NCBI GenBank assembly: GCA_003024785.1
Contig: PUQB01000218.1
Coordinates: 186,001-250,000, forward strand
From: Selaginella tamariscina
Taxonomy: Eukaryota > Streptophyta > Lycopodiopsida > Selaginellales > Selaginellaceae
Length of the DNA: 64,000 nucleotides
Direction: 5' to 3'
The notes beneath the pieces were generated by a model. That model saw nothing but the letters and a program-made list of their open reading frames with translations. It made no database searches and was not told the DNA's origin. The translations under genes were made by a program, and so were the position numbers. Positions 11,720 through 23,971 of this stretch are shown here, piece by piece. Numbering within the stretch: the first letter of the stretch is position 1; the number at the start of each line of letters is the position of its first letter.

Positions 11720-12092
11720 CAGGATCGTGGCGGAGGTAAATCCTGTAGCTTTCCGACTTGAGTTACCATCCACGGTGAACTTCATCCTGTGTTTCACACC
11801 TCCTTGTTGGAGTCGTATCATCCTTCTTCTCTTCCTGGTCGTGTTTCTTCTCCTCCCCCTCCTGTGGTCATTGCTGGTGAACCTAAGTACGAAGTTGCAG
11901 CCATCCTTGATCTCGTCTTCAATCGCCGCCAACTTCAATACTTGGTGGATTGGAAAGGTTATTTGCCTACCGATCGCACTTGGGAACCTGCATCCAACTT
12001 ACTTCATGCTTCTTCCAAAATTGCTGCCTTCCATCGGCATTCTCCTGCTAAACCAGTCCTAAGACTAGTGAAACTCGTCCTTAGGGAGGAGG
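11720..12092 (+). pseudogene. Integrase C-terminal tail and chromodomain of the nested chromovirus
   Basis: The deletion junction is followed by FRIVAEVNPVAFRLELP, then HPVFHTSLLESY, both typical of the region after the gypsy integrase core. The reading frame beginning near 11789 then encodes a chromodomain: YEVAAILDLVFNRRQLQYLV followed by DWKGYLPTDRTWEPASNL. The chromodomain targets insertion to histone-marked chromatin in this family and defines the element as a chromovirus. One frame change separates the tail from the chromodomain. Confidence 0.88.
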
Positions 12093-12095
12093 TGC

Positions 12096-12689
12096 TGTCA
12101 CAACCCGATGCAGGATACAGGATCCGGATACAGGATACAGGATGCAGGATTCAGATACAGGATAACGGGTTACAGGATATGCCTGTAGGATATTCCTACA
12201 GGATATACCTATAGAATATTCCTATAGGATATGCCTATAGGATATGCCTAGAGGATAAGGGACACTATTCTTAGCTCATGACTAGATTAGACTCATGACT
12301 AGATTAGCTTTGGAATTGTGAGCATAAAAGTTCCGACCTAATTGTTGTACAATCAGTTACTATCAACACCAGTCATTTCTAAACGATTATTCTTGTTCCT
12401 TGTTCTTGTTTTGTTCTTGTCTTACTCTTTGCCTCCTGCTCCTGTCTTGCTCCCGGATCCTGTCTTGCTCCTGTCTTGTTCCTGGATCCGGTCCTGCGCC
12501 TTTCCTATCTTGCTCCCGGATCCTATCCTGTTCCTGTCTAGCTCCTAGATCCTGTCCTGCGTCTTGTCTTGCTCCTGAGTTCCTAGTTCCTGTCTTGTTT
12601 CCTATTCTACACTCGGTCCTGTTCCTGAGTCAAGCATTCATGTTCTTGGAATCCTACTCTCTTCCTGGTTCCTGGATCGTGGCTTGACA
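12096..12689 (+). repeat. 3' LTR of nested chromovirus
   Basis: 594 bp, TGTCACAACC to GGCTTGACA, nearly identical to the 5' LTR apart from the extra minisatellite units around 12440-12520. The low divergence indicates a relatively recent insertion. Confidence 0.9.
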
Positions 12690-13521
12690 ACGGCCAAGCA
12701 AGGCACATCCCGTGTCCTTGTCCAACTGTGGGCGTGGGATCTTGTTTGACAGGTTCACGTTACCTAGTTCCTGAGGGTTCATTGAGGGGTTCTAGAGTTG
12801 GTTTAGGAACCACGTTTGTGGTACTTGGTGCAACTCTTGAATCTAAGGGCTAATGGCATGATAGCCCACATCATGGAAGGCAGTGTCACATGGAGATTGA
12901 CACTGGGCTAAACGTCACATGTACAAACGCCCGAGGCACACCCTTTGGGGTTATGTCATGGGCTTGTCGCTAAGGGGTTGGATACTCTAGCAAACAGGCA
13001 TGCTTGGTGCTTGCACTAGGGTGCTAAGCCTTGGGCAAACTGCTCAAGGGAGGTTAGGTCTCGTAACAGGTGTGCTTTGGCACACTTGGCTAGGGGAGTG
13101 TTCTCCTTGGAAATCCAGGGGTTGAACAACCTAAGCTCATTAGCAGAAGCCCTTTCGTAAGGCACTCGCAAGGTCATGTGCTTAGGGTTATCCCAAACCT
13201 AGCCTTAGGAGTTTGCTTAGCAGAACACTCGTGTCCGCCTACGGCGCACACTCGTGTCCTCACCAAGTACTAACCCTAGGTCTAGGGTATGACTTGGCCA
13301 CTCAAACCCTTAGGGGTTTGTCGTGGTTCAGGATACCCTTGTCGCCCTAAAGGGGTTGTACTCCCGGATGAGGGTGATTCCCAAGGGGGAGTGACGATGC
13401 CTTAGCTCTGTCTAGGGGTATGTGTGGAACACACGTCTCCTTGATGGGGGTTAGGGCATGAGCCTGTCTAGGTCTTCTAGGGCCAGACCCTAAGTCAACT
13501 AGGGTTATCCCTCAAGGGTTT

Positions 13522-13522
13522 N
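13522..13522. other. Ambiguous base (N) inside LTR2
   Basis: The only N of the window. The 75 bp on either side are near-duplicates of each other, so two reads or contigs may have been joined here. Confidence 0.9.
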
Positions 13523-13844
13523 TTTAGGGCATGGCCTGTCTAGGTCTTCTAGGGCAAGACCCTAAGTCAACTAGGGTTATCCCTCAAGGGTTTTGGGGGT
13601 AGACACTCTAGGGAGACTTAGGCTAAACCCTAAGTCAACTAGGGTTATCCCTCAAGGGTTCTGGGGGCAGACATTCTAGGGAGACTTAGGCTAAACCCTA
13701 AGTCTCCTGTCCACTTGGGCATTAGAGTCTAACCCTAGGGGTCGTTGGGGTTGTTCTGGGAAACTTAGCGTTGCTCACACAGGGTGATGACGCCAATGGC
13801 CACCTGGCAGCCACGTGTTGGCCCTTTGGGTTAAAACTCTGACA

Positions 13845-16800
13845 ATTGGTATGGAGCCTATTCTCTACGGTCAGTAGGACTACCTAAAGTGTAGTGTATT
13901 TTAGGGTTTAGTTAGTTCTAAATTCTTGAAGTACTCTATCACTTTCGGCTAATGTCTGAATTCTGCGTGGAGAGTTGGTCCTGAGATCTATAACTCTTCA
14001 GAGTACACCTACTTCATAAGTGGGTGTGGGTTATGGACTTAGAAGGTAGCACTTGGAAGTCAGCTTCCAAGTTGTATGCCAGGTTATTTTACCTTATGGT
14101 TGTCCAGGTTACTTTACCATTTACTTCCACAAGACAAGGCATGTTAGTTTGTTCTGGCTTACAAACTAAGTCTTGTGAAGGGCCTGTGTGATATCCTATT
14201 CTAACATTATTGAAAATTTTTCTTTTTTTTAAGGTGTTTGAATTTGGGATAACACATGATTTAGAACAGACAGTGTCTTTGAGTTTTGGCTTATGTCAAG
14301 ATTCAATATCAATCCAACTAGTGTTCAAACGGGGAAAGACTTATGTTCAAATGTGCGTCTTTGACTTCGGAGAAGGGGCATATTCAAACATAAGAGTGAA
14401 CACTACATTTGACATAAGTGTAAAATAAGCTCTCATTATAGTGCATGTTTCCAGAGTGTAACTCCAGAAGCAGACTATGGTGATGAACTTATAATACAAC
14501 GGAATGTCGGATATTGACATATGATAAATATGTTAAGCAATGGGTTTGAAGATCCAATGTAGTCAAAGTATTGTTATGTTCGCAATATTTTGATGACGCT
14601 AGCTGCAAGTAACATTAGGTGAAATAGTTTACTAAATTCAAGTCCCTTGATTTGAACAAAGTATAACATGAAACCTTAGTTAGTTGTAAGCGCACTCTAT
14701 TCAAGTTAGCTAGCTCGACTAACTTGATTATGAAGTTGTCTCATATGGGATCATGAGAGAGACTTGGGATAAAGCTTGAGGGTTTCGGTTTCTTATCGAT
14801 ACAGTTTTGGGATAGATGGCATGATCTATCAGAAAGAGTAATGTTGGAAACATACGTTTACATTTTCAGTTTACTGAGTAATAAGGACTTGCATAGTGAA
14901 GGCGTTCGGCGCACACTTGTGCATTTTCATTGTTAACTCTTTAATCTTGGAATCTGTAACGTTGTTTGCAATGTGGGGATAAGCTCTTGAACAGGGTGAT
15001 TCCTTGGTTAAGGAGAGCATGATTTGGGATTCTTCACTTTGTTTATCAGCTAAGTAAGGAAACTTGCTAAGTTTGATAACTTATGTTGAGAATTACCAAT
15101 GAGCTAGTAATAGTCGGATTTCCATTGGAGGTTTAAGTGCATGTACCTCCTTAGAGAGTCGGTGTTCGATGAGAATTAGAAGTTGATATTGATTTTCAAT
15201 ATCAATTTTATTTTAGAGTCGAATACGATTATTCAAAAGACGATTTCTTGACTCTGCATCATGGTCGAAAATGTGGGCACTTAAAGAACAAATAAAGTAT
15301 GTATCTTCAATCTTTCAGAATATTGAAAAATAGAACTATTCTTGACTCAAGGTTTGATTGTATTCCTTGGGTTAGTTGTTAGTTCTTCTCAAGGTTTGAT
15401 GGTGTTCCTTGAGTTGGTTCAATATTCTTGTAAGTATGATATTGTGTAGTAGGATTAGCTCAAGAAGATGGTGTCCCTTCTTGATGATTGTAGTTCAAGG
15501 TTCGTCCAATATCCGTTCGAGAATATGAGGTTTCCTATCACCTCATCTGTTGAGATATTTATATTCTAAACTTTGCAGAATTTGTGACAATCTTTTCAAG
15601 ATTGGTTATAAATGACTTGTCAAAGTATAATGATATCTCTTCAATATTGAGTTTGGAGCGCTCAATATCAAACTTGGTTATGATCACATGAGGTGGCCGT
15701 AATCATATAATATAAAGACTCAAGTGGATTTGAGTCTGACACTTTGGTAAGGCACTACCTTAGTGTTATAACTTGAAACGTGTTTTCAAGTTAGTTGAGA
15801 AATGAAACATTTCTCAATACATTGCTTGAGGGGCAATGTGATACTTTCTGGATTGCTAGGTGTCTAGAGTGAATAATGTATCTTAGTTCAATGTACTGAA
15901 CTAGATATTTTATTCATGTTTGGGGAGATCTATTGAATTATAAGGTATGACTAAAACATGAAGTTGATATAACACTTCAGTGTTATGATAACATTTATGT
16001 GGAGGTTGATATCTTACTAAATCAATTAGATGAACCAACACTAGTTCATGATTCCTCTTAGTCTCTGAACAAAGTTCCTCGAAATACTGTCATAACATTA
16101 TATTTCCATCTCAAAAAAGTTCGTTCATGTAAACTAAGACCATGTCTATATTATAGTTGTAGCATTTCGATAAATTGATATGATTGTAAGTTTATATCCA
16201 CTAGTATAACAACTAGTTGATAAGCTTAGGATTTGAACGTAAAACGATCATTATCCATTCGAGAGTATCAATATCGAAATTGTGATATTTATAGAATAAG
16301 GATTAGTTTTAAAAGATGTTTATCAAAATAGTTGCTTCAATTAGTGAAATGCTATACTTCGGTATAGTGTTGAAAAACATTTACGAAATAAGTTTAAGAG
16401 TTGGAAATAAATATAATGTTACGGAGGCGTACAGTATTACAAGTTCAGAGACTCTTATCGTGAAAACTAAGTTTTAAAATTCCGTATTTTTGAACTTAGT
16501 ACGATAAGGAGTTAGGAATTATTGAATGGCACCTAGTATGTTGTGCCTTTTGGAAAATGAGTACAATGAGGGTACTAATTAAGACAAAGATTGTTGATTG
16601 AGGCATTAGAGATGGGTTGAATTTCCTGTTTCCACATGGTTTATAAAAAGGTATGTTAGCTTATCTGGTCCTTGAACTGGTCGGTGTTATGAAAGAGTAC
16701 AAAGTTGATTGTGAAAGATGAATGGTAGTGCTATCACACTTGGTTGCAAATTTGACTGAATTTGATTCCTATCGGGAATAAATTTATGTTAATAACACAC

Positions 16801-17557
16801 CAAGTGGATGGCAGGTTGGCAAGACCTTGTTGTATACATATGTACAGCCATGCGCCTCTGTGATCGCCTCTGGCCAGATTGATATGTTTACAAAGAACAA
16901 AGTTTTTGAATAGTACTCTTATATCGGAAAAGAGCTTGTTCCGATAAAAGTCTCATACTTAGTCTGGCGTAGCTATATACTAACAAGGGATAGGTATAGT
17001 AGCAGACCCTTATGTAAAGGAGTAATGAGAAACACCGAGGGATGCAGAAATATGAAGGCTATAATACCGTAACATGTGGAAATGCGGGACCATTGGAAAA
17101 TCAAAGATGTTTGGTCAAGCATTTGAGAAATGCTTGTTATGCGCTATATGACAGAGGTCATCAATAGTGTTTAATATTAAGGAATAAAGTAAGTCTTTAT
17201 TTCTTATTAACCAAGGGGCCGGCAACAACACTAACTAGAGGCCTCCTAATAAATTCTAGTTAAGTAAAGAAATTAACCAGTGTTGTGTGCGTCGGGTGAC
17301 AGACTTTGCAGACGTGCAAAAGGTCTCCAAGTGACTTCATCGCAGGTGGTGCCTCCGGCAGCTGGGTTTACGACTCAGTGAACGACGGTTCTGAAGTACT
17401 TGGCTTCGCGTAATGCAAGGGGGGTAATGAAATTATGTGAACTTTTGGCTAACTCCGCATAGAGTGATATGTTAGTTTTGGTTAGTTTTTTCTAACATTA
17501 TCTAGTCTTGGAGTTGGACGTCAACGAGGACGTTGACATTTTCAAAGGCGGGGAGTG
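13845..17557 (+). mobile_element. Internal region of LARD-like element, second unit, non-coding
   Basis: This begins with the primer-binding site TTGGTATGGAGCC and ends with the polypurine tract GCGGGGAGTG at 17557. It aligns with 3861-7558 throughout. No ORF longer than 72 codons is present, and that one (14210-14428) has no counterpart in the first unit, so I do not regard it as coding. Confidence 0.8.
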
Positions 17558-19371
17558 TGTCATAGTTTTTACTATGACTCGACCCTTTACTTTGGACGTT
17601 GACTGTTGTTACCTACTGTACTATGTTGATGGACCCTAGATGTAGTAGGAAACAGGCCCGCTTAGTGCACTTGGGTATCTGGTGATGGTCCGGCCGGGTG
17701 TCATTAGGTATTTGCAGGAAACTCTAAGCGAAGCTAGAACTTACCTTCTAGAAACCCACCCCCAATTTGACGTCCCGAATAGGCTGATTGGTCTTTGCAA
17801 TGAGTTCGGCGTGTTAAGTAGGGTTAGGAACACCCCTAGGGTTGACCTAACCCTAGGGTTGCCCTAACCCACGCCCTAAAACCCCCACCCCCTTGGGTAG
17901 GGTTTAGGGGTAGGAGTAAGGGTGAGTTATAGGCTCATATCGCTAATTTATCTAAGGGGCTAGAATTCAGTGCCAGCCCACTAACACAAACAGGAAAAGA
18001 AGGGGGGGGGGCTCCGTCACATAAATAAGGTAGAGTATACGTAGGAGAGCTCCTGGGTTCATGAATGAGTTCGTTGCTCTTTGCCGGTGCAAGCTTCAGC
18101 TTGTGTCGTTAAGGTACAACCCTCTGTTGTGCCGCCCTAACTTCCAGATGCCAGGGGTACGTCCCACCTTCGGGGTAGCTTACCCTTAACGTTGGCGAAT
18201 CCATGCCTGGGAGGACTTGTTGGGATGCACGTTCCAGAAGCAGAGGTTGAGGCTTGTCTCCAGCCTCCTCCTCCACGTCAAGCTAGGAGCAACACTCACA
18301 GCTAACTAGGGCACGTTCTGTCCTTGTCCAACTGTCGTGGGTTCTTAATTGACAGGGTTTCCTTACCAAGTCTTGAGGGATAATTGAGGGGTTCTAGAGT
18401 TGGCATTTAGGAGCCACGTTTGTGGCACTTGGTGCAACTCTTGAATCTAAGGGCTATGGCATGATAGCCCACATCATGGAAGGCAGTGTCACATGGAGAT
18501 GTGACACTGGGCTAAACGTCACATGGCACAACGCCCGAGGCAAGCCCTTTGGGGTTATGTCATGGGCTTGTTGCTAAGGGGTTGGATACTCTAGCAAACA
18601 GGCATGCTTGTGCTTGCACTAGGGTGCTAAGCCTTGGGCATCCGCTCAAGGGAGGTTAGGTTTCGTAACTAGGTGTGCTTTGGCACACTTGGCTAGGGGA
18701 GTGTTCTCCTTGGAATCCAGGGTTGAACAACCTAAGCTCATTAGCAGAAGCCCTTTTGTAAGGCACTCGCAAGGTCATGTGCTTAGGGTTATCCCAAACC
18801 TAGCCTTAGGGAGTTTGCTTAGCAGAACACTCGTGTCCGCCTACGGCGCACACTCGTGTCCTCACTAAGTACTAGCCCTAGGTCTAGGGTATAACTTGGC
18901 CACTCAAACCCTTAGGGGTTAGTCGTGGTTCAGGGTACCCCTTGACGCCCTAAAGGGGTTGTACTCCCGGATGAGGGTGATTCCTCAAGGGGTAAGTGAC
19001 GATGCCTTAGCTCTGTCCAGGGGTATGTGTGGAACACACGTCTCCTTGATGGGGGTTAGGGCATGGCCTGTCTAGGTCTTCTAGGGCAAGACCCTAAGTC
19101 AACTAGGGTTATCCCTCAAGGGTTTTGGGGGTAGACACTCTAGGGACTTAGGCTAAACCCTAAGTCAACTAGGGTTATCCCTCAAGGGTTCTGGGGGCAG
19201 ACATTCTAGGGAGACTTAGGCTAAACCCTAAGTCTCCTTCCACTTGGGCATTAGAGTCTAACCTTAGGGTCGTTGGGGTTTTTCTGGAAACTTAGCGTTG
19301 CTCACACAGGGTGATGACGCCGAATGGCCACCTGGCAGCACGTGTTGGCCCTTTGGGTTAAAACTCTGACA
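17558..19371 (+). repeat. LTR3 of the LARD-like element
   Basis: 1814 bp, TGTCATAG to ACTCTGACA. It lacks both insertions found in LTR2. The sequence after it (ATGCC...) is unrelated to the sequence before LTR1, and is not the missing half of the reverse chromovirus fragment at 1284-2027. Confidence 0.9.
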
Positions 19372-19989
19372 ATGCCACTTTGCTAAATAGAAAGAAGGGA
19401 AATTAAGTTCCACTTTGCTAAATAGAAAAAGAAAATGATGGAAATTAGATAAGGTAGGTGTAATGGGAGTATAAATTTAGTTTGTGTCATTAAAGCCTAC
19501 TACTTTACACCTTAATTAATATATGTTTATCTTTCGCGAATATGCACTATTATGCTTGAGTACATCTCATCCAAGAAGTTACCAATTTTTTGTGTTTAAT
19601 AACTCATTTGCACACATATAAAGTCTTGTCTAAATATGTGTTTCATAAGTTTAATTGTTGAGGCCTTATTTCGACTACCTTTCCATGCCACAAGGTGAGC
19701 ATTAATCAAATGTAAAAATCGAGTTTTGGTAGGTGAGTTTCTTAACATGAATTTTATTTATTATGTTTATTGTGAGGAATTTCAAAGTTGGTATTTGACA
19801 AGTGATACCAAGTAGACACCCATGATATGATTCCTGTCACAACCTTTCCCTCTCCCCTTAATGCCAACTAGGCAAAAGGGCCAATTGGTATTTATGAGAG
19901 GACCCCTAGTCATGATGACTCAGTTACACTTGAGTCTTTTTGCCTACTATCCCACATATCCACAATCTTTACCCAAGTAATCAACCCAC
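19372..19989. other. AT-rich flank with a short direct duplication
   Basis: Two copies of CCACTTTGCTAAATAG (19375 and 19410) are followed by AT-rich sequence without recognisable genes. Confidence 0.5.
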
Positions 19990-20677
19990 TAGGTTAGAAC
20001 TATGACAATTCCTATGGGCATATTACGATCCAATGTTAAGGGGTTGATAATTTTATGCTTGCTTGAATAGAAGTGTTAAGCCTTATGTGTTTGTTAAAAA
20101 AAACTTAATATTTGATTAAGTGAGGTAAGGTCTTGTAGTTGAGTGTGCTTTATTGGCACACTTGACTAGGGTGTTCATCCTAAGGATTTGTGAAATTGAA
20201 GTTTATTTGCTTATTCAAACCTTCCTTATAATACTCTTGAGTGAGGATAATTCTTTAAAGTGTAAGGGATGATGCCTTAATTTTTATTATAAATAGACAT
20301 AAGAATATATATTTATAATAAGGTTATAATACTCTTGAGTGAGGATAATTCTTTAAGGTGTAAGGGATGATGCCTTTACTTATTATAAAATAGACATATA
20401 TATGTATCTATAATAAGTTAAAACATGAACATATCTAAGTCTCATCAGACAAGATCCTAAGTTATCCTTTAGGGTTTTGAAAGTGGACATTTTTAGGCTA
20501 CTTAGCTATTAGGGTTGTTTTAAAATACTTAACATTATTCATACAAGATGATCACCCAATAAAGATTCATGAAATATGTGGGATAAAAAACCTAAGTAGC
20601 ATTGGATTAAGGCCTTCTCATAAACACAAATTAACCCTTTGTCTTACTAGTTAGGGGGAGAGGTATAGGATATTGAC
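19990..20677 (+). repeat. Old, decayed LTR of the LARD-like family
   Basis: The order of short matches to LTR1 is preserved: AAGGGGTTG, GTGTTAAGCCTT, GTGTGCTTTATTGGCACAC (GTGTGCTTTGGCACAC in LTR1), CTAGGGTGTTCATCC, GAGTGAGGATAATTC and GATGATGCCTT. It ends ATTGACA followed by ATTGCTATG, a worn version of LTR end plus primer-binding site. About 105 bp inside (20230-20440) is tandemly duplicated. It is much more diverged than the three composite LTRs, so it records an earlier wave of the same family. Confidence 0.7.
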
Positions 20678-21842
20678 AATTGCTATGTTTCAACCTTTGA
20701 ATCAAAACTTTAATAATAAATGAATAATTTAACACATAATTTTGTATAAAACTCATTAATACTAACCAATTCAGCACATATAATCTTAATGTGCTCGAAA
20801 CATATTAGTACTCTTGCCTTATTAATTTATATGTATTGTCCCTAGATTATTACATTAGTTCATAATTAAACAAGGCTTAATTAACATTTGGCTATAATAT
20901 CAACTCTTACACTCTAATTTTAGAACTAACAATTGAGTTTTACTGAGATTCTTACATTTAATTTCTTAATAATTGAATTTTATTTAGATTCTTACACTTA
21001 ATTTCTCAAGAACAAAGCCGACTTAATCTTTTTTTTATTCAAATTCATATTTAAACAAGTATAATATTAAGTTCCATATGGTGAAGCACCACATGTATAA
21101 TATTAAATTCCTAATTTTTCTATCCAAATTCAAGATTCACCATATATTTAAACACATCATGTATAAAATTAAAGTTCCATATTATTTAAACATATGCATA
21201 AAAATTATGATGGCATTTTCCTGGGAGAATTGAGGAAGCTTCATTTCTAAGTTGGTATGTTTTCTTAATTTAAACATAAAATATAATTTTAATAGAATAT
21301 TAATTATAATTTCTGTGTATTCAAGAAATAATATTCATTAAGATTAAAAATTACTAATAATAATTTTATAGTATAATATATACGTACACATTTACATATA
21401 TATCATATCTGTCGATTGTATTAGCTAAACACCTGCTTTCTGATTTTTGTAGGGGTTAATGTTGTTAAGATTTAAGTGCCCTGTTAAAACTCTAGGCAGA
21501 TGAGGAAGCCACTCTTGCTAATGGTTTTGTTAGTTTCTTAATTATTATTTTAGCTATATAATTGTAATCTATGTATATAGTAATACTTATAGATATGTTA
21601 TAATTGTTGTATATATATATATACTTTTAACATTGCAATACATAGAACTTTTTCACCTTAATTTTATGAAGCAGCCATGGATATGCCCAAAATGGGCATC
21701 TGGAGAAAACGGAAAGCATTGTTTTCTACATTGGGGTGTTACAACAGGACTAAACACTCTTGGCATGTGCCCAGAGTGGGTATTTAGACAAAACCAAATG
21801 CTTAACTCGTTAAGGGCCGAGAGAGAGAGAGAGAGAGAGAAC
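20678..21842. other. AT-rich intergenic DNA downstream of the MSL gene
   Basis: Low-complexity A/T-rich sequence with TA runs near 21610. A GA microsatellite (21820-21840) abuts the MSL stop codon. I see no gene here. Confidence 0.5.
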
Positions 21843-23907
21843 TTACTTAGGAACATCTAACACAGGGATGCCAGTGACGATGATCTCCTGAATTGGAAGG
21901 CTGTAAGTTATTCCAAGGTCTTCCATTTGCTGCCTCATATACAGTAGCATGTTACTTCGTCTCTGAAACCTCTCACCACCCTCCTGTTGAAAATAAATAT
22001 TGTTACATTCTTACAAACTTTTATGTATGTATGTACACCACACATACATGCATATGTATCTAAATATACACATATGCTGTTTGAAGTAACCATTACTCTA
22101 TAACACACACACACATGCATGTATACGTTGATATATGCATGAAGTATACACCTTGGCGTATTTCATCTATACATTCTATTAGTTTATATATTTCCGTACA
22201 TACATATACTTTACATTATTACAACAAGATCAATGTCCGTATGATTTACAGACATGACATGATGTTTATTTACGAAAAATATATGAAAGTAACCAATTAC
22301 TTGGATATTCTTATTCACTTTGGTATATTCTTCTTAACACACATATACACAAATATATTGTATTAAAATTTTGTACATATGAATATACGTATAGTATACA
22401 CAACATATATGCGCAAAAAAGAAATGAAAGTGACGAATAATGATCATATATCGCCTCTCTCTCTCTCGACACATATACACACACACGCAAACACAAACAT
22501 ACGTACAGCTTTTAATTACATCGTGTGTGTGTGTGTCTCTGTTACAAACCTGGAAGTTAAGGTGGTGCTGCATCCATAAAGCCATACGCATCTTGTTGCA
22601 GTTTTCGATATCTTTGCAAATAATACGGAAATCGGGGTACCAAAACTGAGGGAGGCTTTCAATGTATCTCTGCATCCTCTCTTTTAAGGCACCCAGTTTC
22701 TCAACAGGTGTGTTCGTGTTCACCTGGAATTCTATGGCATCCCATTGGTCCGGACTTCTGTGGAAATTTGATATTGGTTTTGTTGCAAGGACTGAATTAG
22801 GAAAATAAACCTTCTCATTTGAGCCCCTGTACATAGAAAACATACATAATCACACACACACACACACACACATTTCTATATATGCACGCATGCGTGTTCC
22901 AAAACTTTTTATTGAGAGAGAGAGAGAGAGAGAGAGAGAATATACCGTTAAACCGAGATGACACAATGAAAGACACGTTGACACACCACACACTTACGTA
23001 AGGAAGATGGTGTTCAGCACGTTCATTTCCTGCAGATCCACCAAAAGCTTAGTACACTTCATGACACACACACATACATACACACATATACATACAAATA
23101 TGTACACACACAACACGCACGCACGCACACGGTACCTCTACCAGTAAAGTTTGTCCGTCAACACATATACGATCACCAACATCATAAGGATGAACAATAA
23201 ATAAAAAAATTAATGCTTCAAAAGTTCCCTTTGCCATGTTGCCGAAAATAAAAACTGATGGAACAAATATTGAAGTAAAAAACACCAGCAATTTTGATGT
23301 ATCAACTCCAAGTATAAGTAAAAATATAATAAATAGTACAACAGCCAACACCTGTTATTAGTACTATTAAAAACTAGCTTTAACTTAATTATGAGTTAAT
23401 TGATCCATATTTTGCAATCTAATTACTTAAATAGAAAACTTACGACATTAAAAACTCGATGAAGCTTTGCAACGACAGTCTTGTTGTCACTAAGTGTTAA
23501 AGCAAGAGCCCTTCTCTCTTTGTAAACACTAACAACCCATTTCATTAAGGATTTCTTGGTAATGTTGCCCTGGTCCGTTATCTCAAACAGCGAGAATGCC
23601 CTGGCTGCCTGCTCCTCTGGTAAAAAATAAAGGAAATCCTTTAAAGTTAAGTATTTCTGACCAGGCCTTGCCATGTTGTAAAATATCTGCAAAACATATC
23701 ACAATAATATCAGTTTTTGTTCCTTAAAAATACCTTTGGTTAAATTATATATATATAGTCCCACATAAACATTATACAAGATATATTTACGCACGCATGC
23801 ACATACACGAACTTATATTTAAGGTAAAACACAAAGAAATCGACTATTAAGTTACATAGATATGCGTGTCTATGAGATAAGTTTCAATATACACTCCTTT
23901 ATTACAG

Positions 23908-23971
<64 letters not shown>

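Larger units (their letters stand above)
8731..12689 (+). mobile_element. Nested, internally deleted Ty3/gypsy chromovirus
   Basis: This is an LTR retrotransposon inserted in LTR2. The 5' LTR is 8731-9251, the 3' LTR is 12096-12689, and the polypurine tract AGGGAGGAGGTGC is at 12083-12095. The 5-bp target duplication is ACAGC (8726-8730) versus ACGGC (12690-12694); the empty site in LTR1 reads ACGGC. Inside are remnants of gag with a zinc knuckle, an aspartic protease, the start of reverse transcriptase, then a deletion that joins directly to the post-integrase region and a chromodomain. RNase H and the integrase core are missing, so it cannot move by itself. Confidence 0.93.
7559..13844 (+). 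repeat. LTR2 (shared middle LTR), interrupted by two insertions
   Basis: The LTR sequence is present in three pieces: 7559-7881, 8308-8730 and 12695-13844. The gaps are a MITE and a nested chromovirus. Around 13455-13600 there is an extra, imperfect duplication of about 75 bp, with the only ambiguous base of the window (13522) at its junction, so this part may be an assembly artefact. Confidence 0.9.
2028..19371 (+). mobile_element. Composite LTR-internal-LTR-internal-LTR array of a non-coding (LARD-like) retroelement
   Basis: Three copies of a 1.8-kb LTR (2028-3860, 7559-13844 including insertions, 17558-19371) alternate with two near-identical internal regions (3861-7558 and 13845-17557). 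Each LTR begins TGTCATAG and ends ACTCTGACA. Each internal region starts with an initiator-Met-type primer-binding site and ends with a purine-rich tract GCGGGGAGTG. Neither internal region has an ORF above about 75 codons, so the element could only have moved with proteins supplied by another element. The five bases flanking the array (GGATT and ATGCC) do not match. Together with the shared middle LTR this points to unequal recombination between two insertions rather than a single insertion. Confidence 0.9.
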
